DNA of 64,000 nucleotides from an uncultured Tessaracoccus sp. (GTDB lineage Bacteria > Actinomycetota > Actinomycetes > Propionibacteriales > Propionibacteriaceae): contig NZ_CALUCN010000006.1 of assembly GCF_943914565.1 (NCBI RefSeq), positions 62,001-126,000 on the forward strand. Direction: 5' to 3'. The position numbers and the translations under genes are program-made. Of this stretch, positions 10,600-19,228 are shown piece after piece. How positions within the stretch are numbered: position 1 is the first letter of the stretch; every line of letters starts with the position of its first letter. Below the pieces are notes generated by a model. It saw nothing but the letters and a program-made list of their open reading frames with translations. It did not search any database and was not told the origin of the DNA.

Positions 10600-11436
10600 T
10601 CAGCGCCTTCCTCGGACGAAATCGCCACGCTCGCCGGTGAGGCTCGGGAACGATCCCAACAGCTTGCGGGTGTACGCATGCTGTGGTCGGTGGAAGATCT
10701 CCGATGCAGTATTGAGCTCGACGATCTCGCCGTCTTTCATGATCGCAATGCGGTCGGAGATCTCAAGCAGCAGGGGAAGGTCGTGTGTGATGAAGATCAC
10801 GGAGAAGCCGAGCTCCTCGCGCAGCGCGGTGATCTCCTGCAAGATCTCGCGCTGGACGAGCACGTCGAGTGCCGTGGTGGGTTCGTCCATCACCATCAGA
10901 GCGGGACGGAGCGCCAAGGCCATCGCGATCATCACTCGCTGGCGCATCCCACCGGAGAGCTCGTGCGGGTAGGACTTCAATCGCGAGGCGCCCACCCCGA
11001 CGAGATCCAGGAGATCGCCACATTCCTCGCGCCGTTGCTGACGGCTCATCCGCGGGCGGTGAGCACGGAAGACGTCGTCCAGTTGATCCCCGATTCGGAG
11101 CACCGGGTTCAGGGAGTTCATCGCCCCTTGGAAGACCATGGACACCTTGTCCCAGCGAAACGCCCGCATGGCCTCGTTCGAGAGGTCGTAGACATCCACC
11201 GCCTGGCCCGTCGGGTCGTGGAACACAACGCTGCCGCTCGTCACTTGCGCGGGTGGGGTCAGCAGCCGTTGGATCCCATATGCCAACGTGGACTTGCCGC
11301 AACCCGATTCGCCGGCGAGTCCCAGCGTCGCTCCTCGGGCCAGCTGCAGGCTCGCGTGTTTCACCGCCGCGACAGGCGGCATCACGTCGTAGGTGATGCT
11401 CAGGTCGTCAACCTCGAGCAGGACTGGTTTGGCCAT
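10600..11436 (-). CDS. ABC importer ATPase (OppD type)
   Basis: A 278-residue ATPase subunit with Walker A GESGCGKST (42-50), Q-loop region VSMVFQGAMNSLNPVLRI, signature LSGGMRQRVMIAMAL, Walker B LMVMDEPTTALDV and FITHD, which places it in the OppD/DppD group. It is shorter than the usual 320 or more residues. ATG 11436 is chosen because AGGAAGG sits 5 bases upstream and the conserved domain begins at LLEVDDLSITY; the longer frame reads through the intergenic hairpin. It follows the binding-protein gene after a hairpin and begins the ATPase-permease-glucosidase string. Confidence 0.9.
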   Translation of the reverse strand: MAKPVLLEVDDLSITYDVMPPVAAVKHASLQLARGATLGLAGESGCGKSTLAYGIQRLLTPPAQVTSGSVVFHDPTGQAVDVYDLSNEAMRAFRWDKVSMVFQGAMNSLNPVLRIGDQLDDVFRAHRPRMSRQQRREECGDLLDLVGVGASRLKSYPHELSGGMRQRVMIAMALALRPALMVMDEPTTALDVLVQREILQEITALREELGFSVIFITHDLPLLLEISDRIAIMKDGEIVELNTASEIFHRPQHAYTRKLLGSFPSLTGERGDFVRGRR

Positions 11437-11450
11437 GATGCCTTCCTGAC

Positions 11451-11486
11451 GGTGAGGGACCGGGCACATGTTGCCGGCCCCTCACC
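11451..11486 (-). other. Intercistronic hairpin between binding protein and OppD gene
   Basis: Inverted repeat GGTGAGGG.CCGG / CCGG.CCCTCACC with a short loop in the 69-base gap after the binding-protein gene. It could attenuate read-through or protect the upstream mRNA so that the binding protein is made in excess. Confidence 0.55.
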
Positions 11487-11505
11487 AGTCCGTGTTGCAG
11501 GTTGG

Positions 11506-13191
11506 TTACGCGGCCTTCAGCTTGCTCAGGACGAGCACGACTGCAGGGTTGGTCGGATCCGGCACTGCGTAGGGATCATCCTCGGAAGGCCAGCCTTCGA
11601 ACACGCGGGTGTTGTACACGCCGATGAACGGACGTGTGCCGATGGGAAGGCTGGGGACCTCCTCGACGAAGGTCTGCTGGGCCTTGGCAAGCGCCGCAGT
11701 CCTTGCCTCGTCGCTCGACGACGTCGCGTACTCGTCAAGTGCCTTGGTGGCCTTCTCGCTCTTGTACCGGCCGAAGTTGAAGTCTGCCGCCTCGCCGGCA
11801 GGCTTCAGCCAGCGCCCGTCCATGGTGTCGCTGTAGATGTCGTAGGGAGTCACGCCAGTGTCGGTCCAGTGCAGGATTGCTTGGAACTCGCCCTTGGACT
11901 TGGCGTCCCACCACGTGTCGGAGTCCGGCGTGTTCAGTGTCGCCTCGACCCCAATTGCCTTGGCGGCGTCGGCGATCAAGCTGATGCCGGTGACGTAGTC
12001 GTTCCACCCCTGCGGCACGCTGAGCTTGAAGGCGACGGTTTCGCCAGCTGGATCGATGAGCTTGCCGCTGCCGTCCCAGGTGTAGCCCGCATCTTGGAGC
12101 ACTGCTTTTGCCCCGTCGACATCAACCTTGTATTCCTCGCCCTTGTAGGAGTCGGAGATGAACGCATCCCCGGCAGGCGTGGGGAGTCCAGTGACTGACG
12201 TGAGCGCCGGGACGCTGCCCTCTCGAGCAATCTCTGCGTGTTTGGCCCGATCGATGACCTTGTTCATCGCCTGTCGCAATGCGACATCGTTGAACGGCTT
12301 CGTCGTGGTGTTGACGAACATTGTGTCAATGCCGAGTCCGGCAGGCGCCCAGTACTTGTTGTGTTCCTTGTCCTTGCTCAGGTAGGCGCTCTCCACGTTC
12401 GGGATGAATGCCTGGGCCCAGTCTGCATCGCCGCTTGCGAGAGCGTTCGTGAGCGCCGTGTTGTCGTTGTAGGAGACGTAGTAGAGCGTCGCCACCGCCG
12501 GCGTGCCCTTCCAGTAGTCATCACGCGCCGTGAGCTCGACACTCTGCGACGTGAACTTGGACAGCGTGTATGGGCCGGTCCCGACCGGCTCCTTGTTGTC
12601 GTACTTGACCGGGTCGCCAACGGATTCCCACACGTGCTTCGGCACGATCTGGCGCTGCAGAACCTTGTCCGTCTTCACGAACACCGACTTCTCGAAGTTG
12701 ACCGTGACTGTGTCACCCTCGACCTTCACATCCTTGATTCCGAGATTGGCGGTGTCGAGGGCCGGGGTCTTCTTCACCAAGTCGAACGTGAAACCGATGT
12801 CCTCCGCAGTGAAGTCCTCGCCGTCGTTCCACTTCACGCCATCCCGCGCAGTGAGCTCGATCGAGGTGTAGTCGTCGTTCCACTTGAGTTCCTCGGCGAG
12901 CCATGGTTCGGGCTCGGAACTGGGATCGATCAGGTTGACGACCGCCAGTGGCTCGTAGATCACGTTGCTGTAGGACAAGCGGGCCGCAGAACCGTCACTC
13001 ACGAACGGATTGTTGTTCTGTGTGGTGATCGGCCCATCAGGCTTGGCAATCGTGAGCGACCCAGTGCTGTCCTGACTCGTTCCTCCGTTACCACCGGCGT
13101 TCGCGCCCTCGCCCGCAGAGCCAGCGCAGCCCGACAGGCCCGCAGCCAACGCCATGCTCATCGCGAACGCACTCAAGGCTCTCAGCTTCAT
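11506..13191 (-). CDS. ABC importer solute-binding lipoprotein, family 5
   Basis: A 561-residue extracellular binding protein of the SBP_bac_5 (OppA/DppA) family, lipid-anchored by the lipobox LSGC after a 20-odd residue signal peptide (MKLRALSAFAMSMALAAGLSGC). The body contains the family blocks NVIYEPLAVVN, WLAEELKWNDDYTSIELTARDGVKW and VGTGPYTLSKFTSQSVEL. Members bind peptides, nickel or oligosaccharides; the GH3 partner suggests a beta-glucoside. ATG 13191 has GGAGGAAG about 6 bases upstream. It is first in the operon and divergent from the TetR gene, with a palindromic site between. Confidence 0.9.
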   Translation of the reverse strand: MKLRALSAFAMSMALAAGLSGCAGSAGEGANAGGNGGTSQDSTGSLTIAKPDGPITTQNNNPFVSDGSAARLSYSNVIYEPLAVVNLIDPSSEPEPWLAEELKWNDDYTSIELTARDGVKWNDGEDFTAEDIGFTFDLVKKTPALDTANLGIKDVKVEGDTVTVNFEKSVFVKTDKVLQRQIVPKHVWESVGDPVKYDNKEPVGTGPYTLSKFTSQSVELTARDDYWKGTPAVATLYYVSYNDNTALTNALASGDADWAQAFIPNVESAYLSKDKEHNKYWAPAGLGIDTMFVNTTTKPFNDVALRQAMNKVIDRAKHAEIAREGSVPALTSVTGLPTPAGDAFISDSYKGEEYKVDVDGAKAVLQDAGYTWDGSGKLIDPAGETVAFKLSVPQGWNDYVTGISLIADAAKAIGVEATLNTPDSDTWWDAKSKGEFQAILHWTDTGVTPYDIYSDTMDGRWLKPAGEAADFNFGRYKSEKATKALDEYATSSSDEARTAALAKAQQTFVEEVPSLPIGTRPFIGVYNTRVFEGWPSEDDPYAVPDPTNPAVVLVLSKLKAA

Positions 13192-13238
13192 TGCCACTTC
13201 CTCCATTCCTCGGCCACATCGCCGAAACCGTGCAAGTA

Positions 13239-13260
13239 GCTTACCTACCAGTCAGTCAGC
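13239..13260. promoter_or_regulatory. Candidate TetR operator
   Basis: A 22-bp imperfect palindrome with outer GCT/AGC and core TACCTACCAGTCAGTCA, 7 of 11 base pairs matching, lies between the divergent binding-protein and TetR genes. Its position fits repression of the Opp/GH3 operon and autoregulation. Inferred from symmetry and position only. Confidence 0.5.
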
Positions 13261-13325
13261 TCTGCAAGAGGGGTACGCTCTTGCCAGTACAGATCCCACT
13301 CCCGAGCACGCAAGGTGATGATTCG

Positions 13326-13961
13326 ATGGGCAAGACAGAGCGGCGCGTGAGTCGCGACGAGCGACGCCAGCAAATCCTCGATGCAGCCACTCGGGTGTTC
13401 GGCGCCAAGGGAACCAGCGCCGGAACATTGCAGGAAATCGCCGAGCAGGTGGGGATCACCCGTGCCGGCGTGCTGCACCATTTCGGTTCGAAAGACATGC
13501 TGCTGCAGGCGGTGCTCGAGGACCGGGACCGATCCGACGTCGCTGAGCTCCCGGACCAGCACGTGCCCAGTGGCTCGGACTGGTTTCGCCATCTCGTGCG
13601 AACTGCGGTCGAGAACACACAGCGCCCCGGCATCGTCCAAGCGTACGCAGTGCTGTCCTCTGAGGCCCTGACCGAGGGCCACCAGGCCACACCCTTCTTC
13701 AAACACCGATACGCAGCGCTGCGCGAGGAAGGTGCTCAGGCGATCGAGCAGACATGGAGTGACGCTGAGCTCGACCCCGAACGAGTGGCGCTCGCCGCGG
13801 CCTGCATTCCTGCCGTCATGGATGGTCTGCAGATCCAGTGGCTCCTGGACCCGGAGCACGTCGATCTCGCCCGGGCGACTGCCTTCTGCATCGAGGCAAT
13901 CCTGAACGCCGCGACCCCATCAGATGCAGAACCCCTGGAGCTCCCCGTCAACCCTTCGTAG
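13326..13961 (+). CDS. TetR family transcriptional regulator of the GH3/Opp cassette
   Basis: A 211-residue regulator with a TetR N-terminal HTH (about residues 8-58: RRQQILDAATRVFGAKGTSA, then AEQVGITRAGVLHHFGSKDML). The C-terminal ligand domain is not assignable. ATG 13326 is chosen because TetR proteins usually begin just before the first helix; upstream in-frame codons cross the operator region. It is divergent from the Opp/GH3 operon and probably controls it in response to a sugar or glycoside. It is the last gene before the right 31-bp repeat. Confidence 0.88.
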   Translation: MGKTERRVSRDERRQQILDAATRVFGAKGTSAGTLQEIAEQVGITRAGVLHHFGSKDMLLQAVLEDRDRSDVAELPDQHVPSGSDWFRHLVRTAVENTQRPGIVQAYAVLSSEALTEGHQATPFFKHRYAALREEGAQAIEQTWSDAELDPERVALAAACIPAVMDGLQIQWLLDPEHVDLARATAFCIEAILNAATPSDAEPLELPVNPS

Positions 13962-14023
13962 GCAACGCGCGCCGCGCGTCGCTCCGTGCTGAGCGCGCCA
14001 CCGGGGCATCCCAACCAGTTGGC

Positions 14024-14054
14024 CTGTGAGGCCCCTCGGGGTCTTCGACACCGC
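14024..14054 (+). repeat. Direct repeat, right copy (31 bp)
   Basis: Second copy of the unit at 5539..5569 (30 of 31 identical, same orientation). It lies between the TetR stop and the glgP promoter and marks the right edge of the lower-GC cassette. Confidence 0.8.
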
Positions 14055-14068
14055 CCCGGAGCACTGGA

Positions 14069-14074
14069 TAGCAT
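14069..14074 (+). promoter_or_regulatory. -10 element, leaderless glgP start
   Basis: TAGCAT ends 6 bases before the glgP ATG, and no SD-like sequence lies at usable spacing. Transcription would begin at or next to the start codon. Confidence 0.5.
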
Positions 14075-14080
14075 GCTGAC

Positions 14081-16636
14081 ATGGTTGATTCCTCGAACCT
14101 CAACGGCGTCTTCCACGCCGACGAATCCCCCCACATGGACCACCGGGTGTTCGGTCCCTCCAGCGAACCGACGCACCCCCTCGCCCTCTCCGCGGTCGCG
14201 ACGCCGCCGCACTCGGTCGACGGATTCGTGAAGGAGTTCCTCCACGAGCTGAACACCACCCAGGGTGTGACCCTCGCCTCGTCCAGCATCAACGACCAGT
14301 ACATGGCGCTGTCGCTCACGGTGCGCAACTACCTCATGGCCCGCTGGCTCGAGACCACCAAGACCAACCAGAAGCACCCCACCCGCGCGGTGGGCTACCT
14401 CTCCGCCGAGTACCTCCTCGGCCGCCAGCTCGGCAACGCGCTGCAGGCCACGGACCTGAACGCCATCGCCGAGGAGGGCCTCGCCCAGTGCGGCATCCAG
14501 CTGTGGAAGCTGCGCGCGCAGGAGGTGGAGCCGGGCCTCGGCAACGGCGGCCTCGGCCGTCTCGCCGCGTGCTTCATCGACTCGCTCGCGACGATGAACG
14601 TGCCCTGCATCGGCTACGGCATCCGCTACGAGTACGGCATCTTCCGCCAGACCTTCGTCGACGGGCGGCAGGTCGAGCAGCCGGACACCTGGCTCGCGCT
14701 CGGCTCGCCGTGGGAGTTCCCGCACCCCGAGGCCGCCGTCACCGTCAACTTCGGCGGCTCCACCGAGCGGTGGACCGACGACGAGGGCGTCGAGCACACC
14801 CGCTGGGTGCCCGAGTGGGACGTCCAGGCCGTGCCCTACAACTACATGGTGCCCGGCTACAAGAACGGCACCGTGAACACGCTGCGGCTGTGGTCCGCGC
14901 AGGCCACGCGGGCGTTCGACCTGCAGATCTTCAATTCCGGCGACTACGCGCAGGCCGTCCGGGCGCAGACGTTCGCGCAGAACATCTCGAAGGTGCTCTA
15001 CCCCGAGGACTCGACGCCGCAGGGCAAGGAGCTGCGCCTGCAGCAGCAGTACTTCTTCGTCGCCGCCTCGATCCGCGACTTCATCAACAGCCTCGAGGAC
15101 GGCTTCGACCTGCACGACCTTCCCGACCGGATCATCTTCCAGCTCAACGACACCCACCCCGTGATCGCGGTGCCGGAGCTCATGCGCGTCCTGATCGACG
15201 AGGAGGGCTTCGGCTGGGACGAGGCCTGGGAGGTCACGAAGCGCTGCTTCGCGTACACCTGTCACACCCTGCTGCCCGAGGCCCTCGAGGTGTGGCCCAC
15301 CGAGCTGCTCGGCCGGCTGCTGCCCCGACACCTCGAGATCATCTACCGCATCAACGACGACTTCCTGGCAGCGGTGCGCGAGCAGTTCCCGGGCGACGAG
15401 GTGCGCGTCGGGCGGATGTCGATCATCGCCGAGTACCCCGAGCGCTCCGTGCGGATGGCGCACCTCGCGTCGGTGGCGGCGACGAAGATCAACGGCGTCG
15501 CCGAGCTGCACTCGCAGCTGCTGCGCGACAAGGTGCTCGTCGACTTCGCGGCCATGTGGCCCGACAAGTTCACCAACGTCACCAACGGCATCACGCCGCG
15601 TCGATTCATCCGGATGGCCAACTACAAGCTCTCCGACGTGATCCGCGACGCGATCGGCTCCGGCTGGGTCAACGATCTCGAGCGACTCCGCGAGCTCGAG
15701 CCGTACGCCGACGACGAGGACTTCCGCGTCGCGTTCCGCGAGGCGAAGGCATTCAACAAGACGCGGCTCACGAAGGTGCTCGCCGAGCGCGACGGCATCG
15801 AGCTGCCCGAGGGGCACCTCCTCGACGTCATGGTGAAGCGCCTGCACGAGTACAAGCGGCAGTCGTTGAAGATCCTCCACGTCATCTCGCTCTACGAGCA
15901 GGTGATCTCCGGCAAGCTCGACGCGTCCGCGCTCACGCCGCGCACCGTCGTGTTCGGCGCGAAGGCGGCCCCCGGCTACCGGCTCGCGAAGGACACGATC
16001 CACCTCATCAACAAGGTGGCCGAGGTCGTGAACGCCGACGAGCGGCTCGAGGGGCGCCTCAAGGTGGCGTTCCCCGCGAACTACAACGTGACGCTGGCCG
16101 AGAAGCTCATCCCCGCGGCCGATCTCTCGGAGCAGATCTCGCTCGCCGGCATGGAGGCCTCCGGCACCGGCAACATGAAGTTCGCGCTGAACGGCGCGCT
16201 CACGATCGGCACGAACGACGGCGCGAACGTCGAGATCCGCGAGCTCGTCGGCGACGAGAACTTCTTCCTGTTCGGCATGGAGGAGCCCGAGGTGGCCGCG
16301 CTCGCCGACAAGGGCTACCAGCCCGGCGAGTACTACGCGGCCAACCCGCAGCTGAAGGCAGCGGTCGACCTCGTCCAGGCCGGCGCGTTCTCCGGTGGCG
16401 ACAAGGGCATGTTCGACTCGCTGACGTCGAGCTGGCTGTACCACGACCGATTCATGGTGTTCGCCGACTTCGACTCCTACGTGCGCACCCAGGCCGAGGT
16501 CGAGGCCAAGTACGCCGACGCCGACGCGTGGACGCGCTCCGCGATCCTGAACGTCGCCCGCTGCGGCTACTTCACCTCCGACCGCGCCATGCGCGACTAC
16601 ATGCAGCGGATCTGGGACATCACGCCCCGCTTCTGA
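14081..16636 (+). CDS. glgP: Glycogen phosphorylase
   Basis: A cytoplasmic PLP enzyme of 851 residues that releases glucose 1-phosphate from glycogen or maltodextrin ends using phosphate. It shows the phosphorylase blocks YLSAEYLLGRQLGNAL, EPGLGNGGLGRLAACF, FQLNDTHPVIAVPELMR and VMVKRLHEYKRQ, and the PLP site EASGTGNMK with Lys700. Length matches the classical GlgP/MalP class (about 800-850) rather than the shorter archaeal type. The first 40 residues are variable; Met19 is an alternative start but has no ribosome site. It stands alone between the right 31-bp repeat and a perfect terminator hairpin. Confidence 0.96.
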   Translation: MVDSSNLNGVFHADESPHMDHRVFGPSSEPTHPLALSAVATPPHSVDGFVKEFLHELNTTQGVTLASSSINDQYMALSLTVRNYLMARWLETTKTNQKHPTRAVGYLSAEYLLGRQLGNALQATDLNAIAEEGLAQCGIQLWKLRAQEVEPGLGNGGLGRLAACFIDSLATMNVPCIGYGIRYEYGIFRQTFVDGRQVEQPDTWLALGSPWEFPHPEAAVTVNFGGSTERWTDDEGVEHTRWVPEWDVQAVPYNYMVPGYKNGTVNTLRLWSAQATRAFDLQIFNSGDYAQAVRAQTFAQNISKVLYPEDSTPQGKELRLQQQYFFVAASIRDFINSLEDGFDLHDLPDRIIFQLNDTHPVIAVPELMRVLIDEEGFGWDEAWEVTKRCFAYTCHTLLPEALEVWPTELLGRLLPRHLEIIYRINDDFLAAVREQFPGDEVRVGRMSIIAEYPERSVRMAHLASVAATKINGVAELHSQLLRDKVLVDFAAMWPDKFTNVTNGITPRRFIRMANYKLSDVIRDAIGSGWVNDLERLRELEPYADDEDFRVAFREAKAFNKTRLTKVLAERDGIELPEGHLLDVMVKRLHEYKRQSLKILHVISLYEQVISGKLDASALTPRTVVFGAKAAPGYRLAKDTIHLINKVAEVVNADERLEGRLKVAFPANYNVTLAEKLIPAADLSEQISLAGMEASGTGNMKFALNGALTIGTNDGANVEIRELVGDENFFLFGMEEPEVAALADKGYQPGEYYAANPQLKAAVDLVQAGAFSGGDKGMFDSLTSSWLYHDRFMVFADFDSYVRTQAEVEAKYADADAWTRSAILNVARCGYFTSDRAMRDYMQRIWDITPRF

Positions 16637-16651
16637 CCCCCTGCGACGTGT

Positions 16652-16686
16652 GACGCCCGGGCCGACCATCCGTCGGCCCGGGCGTC
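16652..16686 (+). terminator. Terminator of glgP (bidirectional)
   Basis: A perfect 15-bp stem (GACGCCCGGGCCGAC and its complement) with a 5-base loop lies between the convergent glgP and surface-protein genes, so it can serve both directions. Confidence 0.85.
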
Positions 16687-16709
16687 ACTTGTGTTGCCGG
16701 ACGTACCTC

Positions 16710-19097
16710 TCAGACGCCGGTGGAGGGCAGCCCCGGCGAGGCGAGCGCGGGGGTCGCGCCGCCGTCGGGGGTGGGGGTGGGCGACGACGCGCCCATGGGG
16801 GTCACGGCAGGCGTGGCCGTGGCCGTCACGGAGGGTGCAGTGCTGGGCGCTGCGGTCGGCGCCGGCACGGGCGCCTGCGACGGCGCGGCCGGACTCGTCG
16901 GGGCCTTCGGGGCGACGTGGTCCGGCGACGCCGGCTCGCTCGGCTGCTCCCGGGTGGCGTCCGCGCCCGGCTGCTCCGGGGTGGGGGCCGCATCGGGTTC
17001 GGCCGGCGTCGAGGTCTCGCCCGGCTCCTCCGGCGCGGGGGTCTGCTGCTCCGTGCGGTCACCGACGAGCACGACGAGCGTCTCGACGGGGCTCGCCTGG
17101 TCGCCGCGCACGTAGCGCAGCTGCAGGCGGTACTCCCCCGCTGCCGTGAATGCCCAGCCGGCGTGGGCATGCGTCGGGCCCTCGAGTTCGATCGCGCGCG
17201 GTGCGCCGTCGCGGGTGCCGAGCAGCACGTCGGGGTTGCCGGAGAGCGCGTCGGGGCGGAACAGGGTCACGTCGCCGGGGCCGTCGGCGCCGACGAGCTC
17301 TAGCCGCACGGGCGTCCGGTCGGCGTCGTGGTCGAGACGGTCGGTGCTGTAGCCCGGCCACACGAGCCCGCGGGTCTGCTCGTAGGGCAGCAGCCAGGTG
17401 TCGCCCTCCCCGAGCACCGCGTCCCAGGCCGGGCCCTGCCGCGGCGAACGGGCACGTCGGGCGGCCTCGGGCACGACGAGCGCGACCTCGTCGAGGCGGC
17501 GGTCGACGGACTCCTTCGCGGCGATGCGGGTGTCGTCCTTGAGGACGAGCCCGAGGCCGTCGTCGGCCGGCACGGCAGCGAGGTCGACGTGGCCGTGGTC
17601 GAGCAGTACCCGGCCCTCGGACGCGGGCGGCTCCGGCGTTGCGGGCGGTTCGGGCGCCGGCTCGGCGGCGGAGGCGGGCAGCGTGAGCGTCCACGGGCCG
17701 CGCTGGCCCGGTTCGTAGGAGTCCGCGAGGGTGAGGCGCTTCGCACTCACCCCGCGCATCAGCGGGTGCGGCTGGACGGTCGCGACGAGGCGCAGCCCCT
17801 CGCGCCACGAGTCGACGGTGGCGAGCCACGTCGTCTCCTGCGTGCCGGCCAGGTGAGCGCCGTCGACGATCTCGGGCGCGACGTCGCCCTCACCGTCGTA
17901 GGCGGCGATCTCCACGAACCCGACGAGAGGTTCGGACGTGCGGACGCGCACCGCCCGCGAGTCCTCCGTGGGGCCGGGCTCGAACTCGATCGTCACGTCG
18001 ACGTCACCCGCCGCGGTCTGCTCGGCCGCGGGGAACTGCTGGCTCTCCGCAGGTGTCGCCGGCATCGGCTCCCCCGCCTCGGTGGTCCGGGCAGCCTCCC
18101 CGCCCGGCTCGACGGTGAGGGGCGCCGACGTCCACGAGGTGTCGCCAGCGTCGACGCGGACCTGGTAGTCGGCCGCCTCGGCGCCGGGCAGCTCCGTGAA
18201 CTGCGCGACGCCGCCACGCACCTCGACGTCGGCCAGGTGGAACCCGTCGACGGTGAACTCGGCCTTGCCGGTGACGTCCCGGCCGAGGTCGGCGCGCAGC
18301 GTGCGCAGCTGCCCCTCGACGTCCGCCGGCTGGTCCGGCGTCGGCGCCACGGAGAACGTGGGTTGCTCGGCGCGGTGGTCGCTCGCCTCGGTCTCGAGGA
18401 CCGTGCCGGGCGCGTTGCCGCCAACCTGCCAGCGCTGGACGCGTTCCGTCGAGGTGAGCAGCCGTCCGTCGGCGGTGCGGGCCGTGGCGCGGAACGTGAG
18501 CTCGTACGCGCCCGGCTTGGAGAACAGCGTGTAGTTGTGGGTGTGGCTGCCGGCGTTCAGCACCGCGCTGCGGTAGCGGGGGTCGACGCTGGAGAACATG
18601 CGCTGCACCGAGCCGGTGCCGCCGTCGAAGTCCGGCGCCCAGGCGAAGGCCTCGACGCGGCCCGGCCCGCGCACGTCGACGAGGTCGAGCGTGAAGAGCT
18701 GGTCGCGGAAGTCCTCGACGGGCACGCCTGCGTCGGCGCCGAAGCCGGACCAGATCGGGATGTTGCCCTTCCCCGGCACCGCGGGCGCCATGTACCAGTG
18801 CTCACCGGCGTCGAGGAAGTCCAGCTCCCGCGCCCCTTCGGGGACCGTGAACAGGAAGTGCTGCCCCTGCGCGTCGCGCCCCTCGGCGTGGCTGAGGTGG
18901 TTCACCGCCCGGTCGAGCAGCCGCTTGCTGCCGTGGAACTCGGAGTACAGCTCCAGCTTGCCGTCCTCGTGGAACACCTTCGGACTGTCGACGTGGCCCG
19001 CCTTGGCCACGTCGAGTTGGGGTTCGCCGGCGGCGGGCAGGGCCCCGCAGGCCATCGTGAGCGCCACCGCGAGTGCGGCTCGCCATCGTCTCGTCAT
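16710..19097 (-). CDS. Secreted choice-of-anchor M type surface protein with terminal LPSTG
   Basis: A 795-residue exported protein of the actinobacterial surface-anchored repeat family (choice-of-anchor M; TIGR03769-like domains), whose relatives accompany metal ABC transporters. The signal peptide ends near LPAAG. Two related domains are visible, at about 24-215 (HVDSPKVFHEDGKLEL onward; SHTHNYTLFSKPGAYELTFRA) and about 530-715 (GHVDLAAVPADDGLGL; HAHAGWAFTAAGEYRLQLRY), then a Pro/Thr/Ala-rich wall-spanning stretch. The protein ends LPSTGV-stop: a sortase motif without the hydrophobic helix and basic tail normally needed. ATG 19097 is preferred over the adjacent GTG because AAAGG lies about 7 bases upstream. 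A Zur-like box upstream suggests expression under zinc starvation. Confidence 0.8.
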   Translation of the reverse strand: MTRRWRAALAVALTMACGALPAAGEPQLDVAKAGHVDSPKVFHEDGKLELYSEFHGSKRLLDRAVNHLSHAEGRDAQGQHFLFTVPEGARELDFLDAGEHWYMAPAVPGKGNIPIWSGFGADAGVPVEDFRDQLFTLDLVDVRGPGRVEAFAWAPDFDGGTGSVQRMFSSVDPRYRSAVLNAGSHTHNYTLFSKPGAYELTFRATARTADGRLLTSTERVQRWQVGGNAPGTVLETEASDHRAEQPTFSVAPTPDQPADVEGQLRTLRADLGRDVTGKAEFTVDGFHLADVEVRGGVAQFTELPGAEAADYQVRVDAGDTSWTSAPLTVEPGGEAARTTEAGEPMPATPAESQQFPAAEQTAAGDVDVTIEFEPGPTEDSRAVRVRTSEPLVGFVEIAAYDGEGDVAPEIVDGAHLAGTQETTWLATVDSWREGLRLVATVQPHPLMRGVSAKRLTLADSYEPGQRGPWTLTLPASAAEPAPEPPATPEPPASEGRVLLDHGHVDLAAVPADDGLGLVLKDDTRIAAKESVDRRLDEVALVVPEAARRARSPRQGPAWDAVLGEGDTWLLPYEQTRGLVWPGYSTDRLDHDADRTPVRLELVGADGPGDVTLFRPDALSGNPDVLLGTRDGAPRAIELEGPTHAHAGWAFTAAGEYRLQLRYVRGDQASPVETLVVLVGDRTEQQTPAPEEPGETSTPAEPDAAPTPEQPGADATREQPSEPASPDHVAPKAPTSPAAPSQAPVPAPTAAPSTAPSVTATATPAVTPMGASSPTPTPDGGATPALASPGLPSTGV

Positions 19098-19130
19098 CAC
19101 TGCGCCTTTCGTGGTCGATCTCGACGTAGA

Positions 19131-19145
19131 TGATAACGATTCTCA
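19131..19145 (-). promoter_or_regulatory. Zur-like box upstream of surface protein
   Basis: TGAGAATCGTTATCA (minus strand), a 7-1-7 imperfect palindrome closely resembling actinobacterial Zur/Fur sites, lies 34 bases before the start codon, where a repressor would block the promoter. The choice of zinc over iron is inferred from the gene family. Confidence 0.6.
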
Positions 19146-19177
19146 CTTGTGCTGTCGAAGTGGACCCCGGTCACGCG

Positions 19178-19213
19178 AACGGCGCGCCACCCGGCGAGGG
19201 GTGGCGCGCCGTT
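19178..19213 (-). terminator. Hairpin after purM
   Basis: Perfect 14-bp stem (AACGGCGCGCCACC and its complement) with an 8-base loop, 16 bases beyond the purM stop. It would isolate the purF-purM unit from the Zur-controlled gene. Confidence 0.75.
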
Positions 19214-19228
19214 TCGGACGTGCGAACG

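Noticed and set aside
5539..14054. Reading the 31-bp direct repeats as part of a CRISPR array or att sites of a prophage
   Set aside because: Only two copies 8.5 kb apart with metabolic genes between; there are no spacers, phage genes or integrase.
13736..16669. A 977-codon open frame antisense to glgP
   Set aside because: It has no recognisable domain, is rich in Arg, Gly, Val and Glu as expected for a shadow frame in high-GC DNA, and glgP on the other strand is unambiguous.
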